In this document: in pieces, positions 8,951 through 13,591 of the stretch
How positions within the stretch are numbered: the first letter of the stretch is position 1
Layout of the letters: each line of letters begins with the position of its first letter
Origin: Paraglomus occultum
Taxonomy: Eukaryota > Glomeromycota > Glomeromycetes > Paraglomerales > Paraglomeraceae
Length of the DNA: 13,591 bases
Assembly (NCBI GenBank): GCA_910592205.1
Contig: CAJVPJ010000991.1
Location: forward strand, 1-13,591
Reading direction: 5' to 3'
Translations under genes and position numbers: made by a program
The notes under the pieces: generated by a model
Told to the model about the DNA's origin: nothing
Databases searched by the model: none
What the model saw: only the letters and a program-made list of their open reading frames with translations

Positions 8951-10044
8951 GAAGGTGAGACGGAAGCAATGTATCGGTAATAGATGGCAAGGATCAAACA
9001 ATGATAGTTGGATACTATATGTGAATACTATATCATTTCTTACAGAGTTTCGGACAGGCATAGAACAAGTAATCCATATCTTTCAGTATTTCATAAATCC
9101 TCCTTGTCAAGTCTATTTATGAAGTTGAAGAAAATGACGTGACAACCAATTACTGTATCTACTAGGCCATAACCGCGCATGCAGTTTACGGGAACGCCTA
9201 ATGCAGAACAATGTTTCAATGATCCGGGGCAATATTTCGCAACGACAATGGTGGGGATATGTATTGCGGGAAACATTAATAAGAGAGTTGCTGGTCATTG
9301 ATGAGTATCTCAGCGTTCATCCGTAATTGGTGCAAATCAATTAATTCTGGCCGAAAAGTTACTGGTTAAAATTCTATATTGGAGCTGAAACGATGAAAAT
9401 TTAGAAAACCCCCCGATGATGACGAAAAATGGTCAAAAAATGATGAGTCCAAGTTACCGTATCCTCGAAACCTTATAATGTTTGTAAAACAATGCAGCCA
9501 AGATAGGGGGATAGAATGTTGTGTAAAACTTACATTCCAAAGAGACAGTGACACTGTGGATTGGATGACGATGGGAAATTATTTTTAGACTACGCAACAA
9601 AATATCGGTCGAGGACCGGTACAAGCATTAGCCGGGGTACTCTATAGACGATCCGAATATAATTACAATGTTGCCGGCATTGCGGTGGCCCATAGAAGTG
9701 ACGAAAGGGAAAATAAATTGATGACGGAGCAATTCTAGAAGCAAAAATAAATGTTGTAATTTGATGTATGCAAGTATGATATTTGAGGATATCGAAAAAT
9801 TGGTGTCCATAAAAGAGAGTACTTCTGTACCGTCAAAGTTCAACAAAAAATACGGTATATAGTGGAGGAATTGGAATCGCAGAAGATGGAGAAGAAATGT
9901 AGAAGAAGCCCTTGCCATATTTCCCAACGTTATTGGGCTTTTGGTAGGTCCCGAGACGACGATGAGCTTAAAAAAGCCATAAAGTTGTCAAAATTTGAAA
10001 TTATATTGACGAACGAATCCAATATAATTTCAAAATATAGTTAA

Positions 10045-10576
10045 CTATAAACAAAACAAAGCGCTTGAAGATCTTGGGCTTCGGATGTCAAACTTTGAAA
10101 AAACCAGTGATTATTATTATATAATTGCAGCTCTATAGTAATAGCAATTTTAATCATTTTTAAATAAATAAAAGTAAAAATTTATTATGGCAATTAAAGT
10201 TGTATTTTGCACAGTTGAAAACATCTGATCAGTTATACATACCTATTTATGTTAGAACTTTATGTCAATTATTAAAATTATAAATGTGTTTGGTCTAATT
10301 ATAATACACATGTATGTCTATTACGCAATTTAGCAATTTTTATTGCAATCTTGCGACGTCGATGAATATTCTTCATGATGAGAACGGCGGTTGAAGTTGA
10401 CCATATGAATATAATATAATACGCATCCTTGCGATCCTTTATTTCCCGTATATTACTTGACAATTCGGTTTGTTTGTTTATGACGATCATCCTGTATATA
10501 GGAATATGTTGATTCCTTTTTGACTATAATCATAACTTACTATCGTTATACTCAATATAGATTGTAATTCGTGGCC
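10045..10576. other. AT-rich intergenic region before SEC62
   Basis: Very AT-rich sequence with overlapping AATAAA motifs near 10163-10172, which would serve as polyadenylation signals for an upstream transcript if one existed. Only short open frames occur, and none has protein-like composition. No RNA gene was recognised. Confidence 0.5.
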
Positions 10577-10601
10577 CCAATTCATTGGTCTAATCCACGT
10601 G
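10577..10601. promoter_or_regulatory. Palindromic double CCAAT box and CACGTG E-box before SEC62
   Basis: CCAAT (10577-10581) and ATTGG (10584-10588) form a palindrome separated by two bases. The E-box CACGTG follows at 10596-10601. They lie about 65-90 bases upstream of the SEC62 start codon at 10667, a normal place for fungal promoter elements. HAP/NF-Y and bHLH proteins are the known binders of these motifs; actual use here is inferred. Confidence 0.45.
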
Positions 10602-10666
10602 ACAAAATGAAAATTCACCGAACTATTCTGACTGGAAATTTCTTGACTTTGTCAATTGAATGACTC

Positions 10667-11576
10667 ATGGAGAAACAACGAGAAGCGTCTCCCGAGTTCC
10701 TTAACGTAATAAAATACCTGAGATCTCGTTCTAGTGGAATGTCTACTCGAGAGGGAATACTAAACGGGAAGAGGGTTGAATATTTCAAAGGTATGCATAC
10801 GTGTGTATATGTTCTGGATTGGGTTTTAAGAGTGGTGTTAATGTAGAGACAAGAGACAAGAGAATGTATGTAGTAAATTAACAACTTTGTGTCGCGATTG
10901 TCATATCTCACCTTTATATCTAGGCAAATCCGCGGTTAGAGCTCTACTCAAAGATTCATATAAAAAACTCAAAAACGTTCCTCCTGTCGCAGATGCCACC
11001 GACGCCAACAAATTACTCCAAGAAATACACACATATGCTTTCTTTTTATCCGCTGATCGCTCAGAAGTTTCTGGCCGCAATACAACTAGATTACTCCAAA
11101 TAAACCATCATCAAATGTGGTCAGAGGAAAAATATTACGTCTGGTTCTATGAAGGGTCACAATTGTTAATACTCCTTGGTGGTATCTCATTAGTATCGGC
11201 TGTATTTGCAGCAGTTTTGTTCCCGCTCTGGCCACCCCTGTTACGTAACGGCGTGTGGTACATCTCAGTTGCGATATTGGGACTTTTTGGACTGTTTATC
11301 CTTCTTGCAATAGTAAGGCTGATATTCTTTATCTTGACAATGTTGTTGGTTTCACCTGGAATATGGATCTTTCCAAATTTGTTTGCCGATGTTGGGTTCG
11401 TTGACAGTTTTATTCCGCTCTGGGGGTGGGAAGTAACGAAAAAGAAACCGAGCGTGGAGGGAGAGAATGTAGAGGGAATGGATCAAACGCAGAAAGATTT
11501 GAGAGCGACAGTAGCGGATGCTGATGATGATGAATCGCTGTACGATAAAGATAAAGAGGCAAAGAAACAAGACTAA
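10667..11576 (+). CDS. SEC62: ER protein translocation protein SEC62, two exons
   Basis: Membrane subunit of the Sec62/Sec63 complex, which works with the Sec61 channel in post-translational import of proteins into the endoplasmic reticulum. Exons 10667-10790 and 10924-11576 (intron 133 bases, GTATGC...TCTAG, phase 1) give 258 aa, close to the usual fungal length. The start ATG begins MEKQREASPEFLNVIKYLRS, the cytosolic N-terminal domain. The junction restores EYFKGKSAVRALL (38-50), a conserved Sec62 motif. Two membrane segments lie at about 121-144 (LLILLGGISLVSAVFAAVLF...) and 153-184 (WYISVAILGLFGLF...), joined by a short loop with PLWPP. After them comes SPGIWIFPNLFADVGFVDSF (185-204) and PLWGWE, also characteristic. 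The tail is charged (acidic D-A-D-D-D-E, then K-D-K-E-A-K-K), as expected on the cytosolic side. Without exon 1, an ATG inside the intron at 10887 gives a false 229-residue start. No sign of damage. Confidence 0.93.
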
Positions 11577-12193
11577 AAAAGAAAAAGAGTTTGAGTTGTT
11601 TTGCATCCGCCTCGACAGGAGGAGTGTGAACTGTTAGCGTCTATGCAAAAGACATTCATAGCCAATATTGATGAGATGATATAGAATATACAACGATATA
11701 TTAATTTTATTAACAATAAAATTACATAGTTTGTGATTACGTAGCAGTATTACTGCATGTGCATCAAGGTTCATTCAACGTTACTCCTTGTTCCAGAATG
11801 TCCCATCATCCATTGATCCATGCTGTCTCACAAACGCTTATCAAATGAACAACGCCTCATTTTTTGTTCAAAGGGAGTCATAGTTTCACTTCAAGCATTC
11901 GATTGGTTGTAGAACCGCAGTCGCAGCAAACAGTATAAAGACTGTGAGAAATTATTCGGCATGAAAGTAGAGCGCAAAGACTCTTTGTTGTTGAAATTGC
12001 AAATATTATCTCGAAAAGTGTTCAATCGGGGAATACAAGCTACAATAATAATAATCTTTAAAAACCAGACAAAAACTCTTGTATTTGACATACAAACCTA
12101 CACAGGACAATAGTAACGACCATACAATATCTTATTTACTCAGAGAATTAATATCTGAGAACGAGTACTGTCTTTTCTCTTTACGACTTTACC
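11577..12193. other. Intergenic region after SEC62
   Basis: Holds the presumed SEC62 3' UTR. TAATTTTATT (11702-11711) and AATAAAATTA (11715-11724) are a perfect 10-base inverted repeat with a three-base loop, and it contains AATAAA, so it may act as polyadenylation signal in both orientations. The remainder has no recognisable gene. Short frames at 11891-12091 (-) and 12079-12363 (+) look like noise. Confidence 0.5.
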
Positions 12194-12529
12194 ATGATTC
12201 CAACATTCACATCCACGACTACTTCCTCCTCCGCCTCTTCACGGCCGTCAAACCAACACCAAAGCATAAAAGCTTTACTCTACATTGCTGTAATGTCGGT
12301 ATTTGTGCGGGCAGCAATGATAGAACCCATGCCAGGAATGACACACTCGAGCGGCGCCTATGACTGCGATTATGGGAGTCTTTCGCTTGAGAGCGAGTCT
12401 ATTCTCTCCCAAGTGAGCTTTGGTTACGATAGCAACGATTACGATACGCAGATGGTTAGAAGAGAAGAAGGTGGTGTCATCGGTACAGTGCTAGCCGGAG
12501 CCAAAGCGCTGTTGAATGGATTTGCATAA
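12194..12529 (+). CDS. Hypothetical small protein with one hydrophobic segment
   Basis: Unspliced frame of 111 aa, not recognised. Residues 1-24 are rich in Ser and Thr (TSTTTSSSASSRPSNQHQS). A hydrophobic stretch, ALLYIAVMSVFVRAAMI, spans 27-43 and would be a signal anchor or a late signal peptide. Then comes M-P-G-M, an acidic Ser/Tyr-rich part (50-87), a dibasic R-R at 89-90 resembling a Kex2-type site, and a Gly/Ala-rich hydrophobic end (IGTVLAGAKALL, 96-107). Start alternatives are M34 and M42. The segmented composition looks like protein, and the competing frame at 12079-12363 looks poorer. A CT-rich run just before the ATG fits a fungal promoter. A secreted or membrane peptide is only an inference. 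Confidence 0.45.
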   Translation: MIPTFTSTTTSSSASSRPSNQHQSIKALLYIAVMSVFVRAAMIEPMPGMTHSSGAYDCDYGSLSLESESILSQVSFGYDSNDYDTQMVRREEGGVIGTVLAGAKALLNGFA

Positions 12530-13329
12530 AGTACTATCGGGCGGGGGTTGAAGAAAGAAAGGCGAAGCAAGCGTAGAGAAAGAAGTATCGGACTGACAAA
12601 AGACGAGAGATGCAATGAAAAGTTGAAGACGGGCAGAAGCAAGCCAAGCTGAATCCAAAAACCAACGCTTTTGGAACAAAAACGAAAGAGACTGATGAGA
12701 ATGTTGGGTGGCAGGCTCAAGAGAAAAAAAAAGAATGACTTTTTGTATAGAAGACGTACAAATATCAAGTATTTTTTCTTCCTGCATAATTCATTCTCAG
12801 TCTCGATTATTTACTACGACGATAGTAATAGATTTATTACAGCTTTCACTGTTGTATTTGATTTTATTTATTCTCTTCTTGTTTAAGCAAATTGGGGTTA
12901 TAATGACGTGATCATGGCAATATGGTAAATTTAGATTCACTTATTTGTGTTATTACACTCTTTATTACGGAATAGGCGCAGACTTTTTCTTTTTTCAGAC
13001 AAATGACTTTACGTTTCATTTTGATATTGAGTAATTTGATGACTGTGAATTATTATTAGTAAACGAAATGTTGAGAAATAATTAATGTTCGTTTGATTAA
13101 TAAAAATGTGCAATACGCTTTGCGTGGTTATCATTATATTCGGTGAAACTGTTACTTCCATAAAAGGAGAACTTTATATTTACAAGTTTTATCACTTACA
13201 TCATTGTACTTATTAAAGGTGAAATTTGTCAACCGTTTTACTACGAATCAATCAATCAGGAATTTTTAACCTTGCAACATTCAGCAATATGAACATTCGT
13301 TTCGAGTTATGAGTTGGCTAATATGTGAT

Positions 13330-13461
13330 TGTCCCCGTCTATTATTAGACCATCGTTTGTTCATGTTTCCCGCAGTATGTCGAGGGAAAACAATAGTACT
13401 GCGTATGGTTCGAGTTGCGCCAGTATCGTACTCGATATGCGCTCATACTACGCAGGGGACA
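13330..13461. mobile_element. Possible MITE-like element with short terminal inverted repeats
   Basis: TGTCCCC (13330-13336) and GGGGACA (13455-13461) are exact inverted termini of a 132-base segment. Its GC content is higher than the surroundings. Inside are related palindromic words: CCGCAGTATG with TCGAG, CTGCGTATG with TTCGAG, and CATACTACGCAG, which could fold on each other. It encodes nothing. No convincing target-site duplication was seen, and the termini are short, so this may be chance or another secondary-structure element. Confidence 0.3.
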
Positions 13462-13579
13462 GTTTCCAGTAACCACTAGCAGTCAAATGCTTTGACCTCC
13501 AGATCCTGATGAGAAAATAAATTTTATAATACAACTATTGTAAAAATAACCATTACTATTGCAAATCTCAAAAAATCAA

Positions 13580-13591
13580 ACTCACCTGAGG
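13580..13591 (-). other. Possible exon 3' end and splice donor of a gene leaving the window
   Basis: Read on the minus strand the last bases are CCTCAG followed by GTGAGT, a perfect consensus donor with the preferred CAG before it. If real, an exon of a minus-strand gene ends at 13586 and its intron extends left into this window. Only six exon bases are visible, so no protein can be inferred. Confidence 0.3.

Larger units (their letters stand above)
8419..10044 (+). pseudogene. Second decayed coding region with frameshifts, family unknown
   Basis: Protein-like fragments run along the plus strand in changing frames. They include 8419-8561 (with SKTNDGRHIAQEIGCYNSN), 8620-8712 (LTPGMCDKWEAQCAFFEYGD), 8850-8950 (QDWLLGIERLTEDVLTHL, then YDLTENENENEGE after a shift), 9179-9301 (GTPNAEQCFNDPGQYFATTM), 9397-9588 (PDDDEKWSKNDESKLPYPRN, then RDSDTVDWMTM), about 9640-9720 (DDPNIITMLPALRWPIEV) and 9850-10044 (VEEALAIFPNVIGLLV, then DDDELKKAIKLSKFE). 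Stops and frame changes occur every 30-60 codons. Between the first two pieces a short intron-like segment survives: GTAAAA donor at 8562, then TACTAAT and ACTTAG ending at 8606. If it is a real intron, the ancestor was a spliced gene and not a retrocopy. I do not recognise the protein. It could also be several unrelated scraps. Confidence 0.45.
12530..13591. other. Right-hand intergenic region, no gene recognised
   Basis: AT-rich, with purine-rich runs near 12560-12735 that create long but low-complexity frames on the minus strand (Phe, Leu and Ser rich) and Lys/Arg rich ones on the plus strand. None is convincing. A palindromic segment and an edge splice donor are listed separately. Confidence 0.5.

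Noticed and set aside
8619-8990. Minus-strand frames at 8505-8702 and 8709-8990
   Set aside because: They mirror the plus-strand fragments of the decayed region. The plus-strand reading has the more protein-like composition and an intron-like segment.
10887-10923. SEC62 starting at the ATG at 10887
   Set aside because: The preceding exon at 10667-10790 encodes the conserved Sec62 N-terminus and joins in phase. The 10887 ATG lies inside the intron.
12439-12787. Minus-strand frames of about 100 codons
   Set aside because: They are the complement of a purine-rich stretch and of the 12194-12529 frame, and have low-complexity Phe/Leu/Ser composition with no motif.
12671-12911. Two plus-strand frames of about 70 codons
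   Set aside because: Lys/Arg-rich then Phe/Ile-rich composition follows the base composition, the two frames overlap each other, and no upstream signal or domain is visible.
13408-13425. A GGTTCGA word resembling a tRNA T-loop (B box)
   Set aside because: The flanking bases do not form a T-stem, and no acceptor stem, D-arm or anticodon arm could be placed around it.

Overview
The window is eukaryotic nuclear DNA: AT-rich, with single genes on both strands and short GT-AG introns of about 76-134 bases. The best guess is an arbuscular mycorrhizal fungus (Glomeromycotina, Rhizophagus or a relative). That guess rests mainly on gene 5666-8147. Its layout of a cysteine module, a 'W-T-S-G-N' module, an 'EWIPYD' module and a TKL-like kinase domain is the pattern of the very large kinase family expanded in those fungi. 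Genus and species cannot be fixed from the sequence alone.

Layout. 1-1389: no gene seen. 1390-2692 (+): six-exon exosome ring subunit MTR3 (EXOSC6-like, 277 aa). 2905-4231 (-): four-exon mitochondrial HMG-CoA lyase (338 aa), convergent with MTR3 and 212 bases from it. 4270-4386: a strong hairpin in the HMG-CoA lyase upstream region. 4469-5590 (+): open fragments in changing frames, read as a decayed gene of unknown identity. 5666-8147 (+): four-exon kinase-like protein (738 aa) made of tandem modules; its only full kinase domain lacks key catalytic residues. 8419-10044 (+): a second decayed coding region. 10667-11576 (+): two-exon SEC62 (258 aa). 12194-12529 (+): a possible small membrane or secreted protein (111 aa). 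12530-13591: no gene seen, apart from a MITE-like palindromic segment and a consensus splice donor on the minus strand at the very edge.

Three genes are ordinary housekeeping genes: RNA decay, leucine and ketone-body metabolism, and ER post-translational translocation. They share no pathway and there is no operon logic. The novel content is the lineage-specific block at 4.3-10.0 kb. It holds a pseudokinase built by internal duplication of N-lobe modules, with an intron at the same phase-0 site in three copies and none in the first, flanked on both sides by apparently dead genes. Exon boundaries were chosen by hand from splice signals, reading phase and family similarity remembered by the annotator. 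No database search was run.
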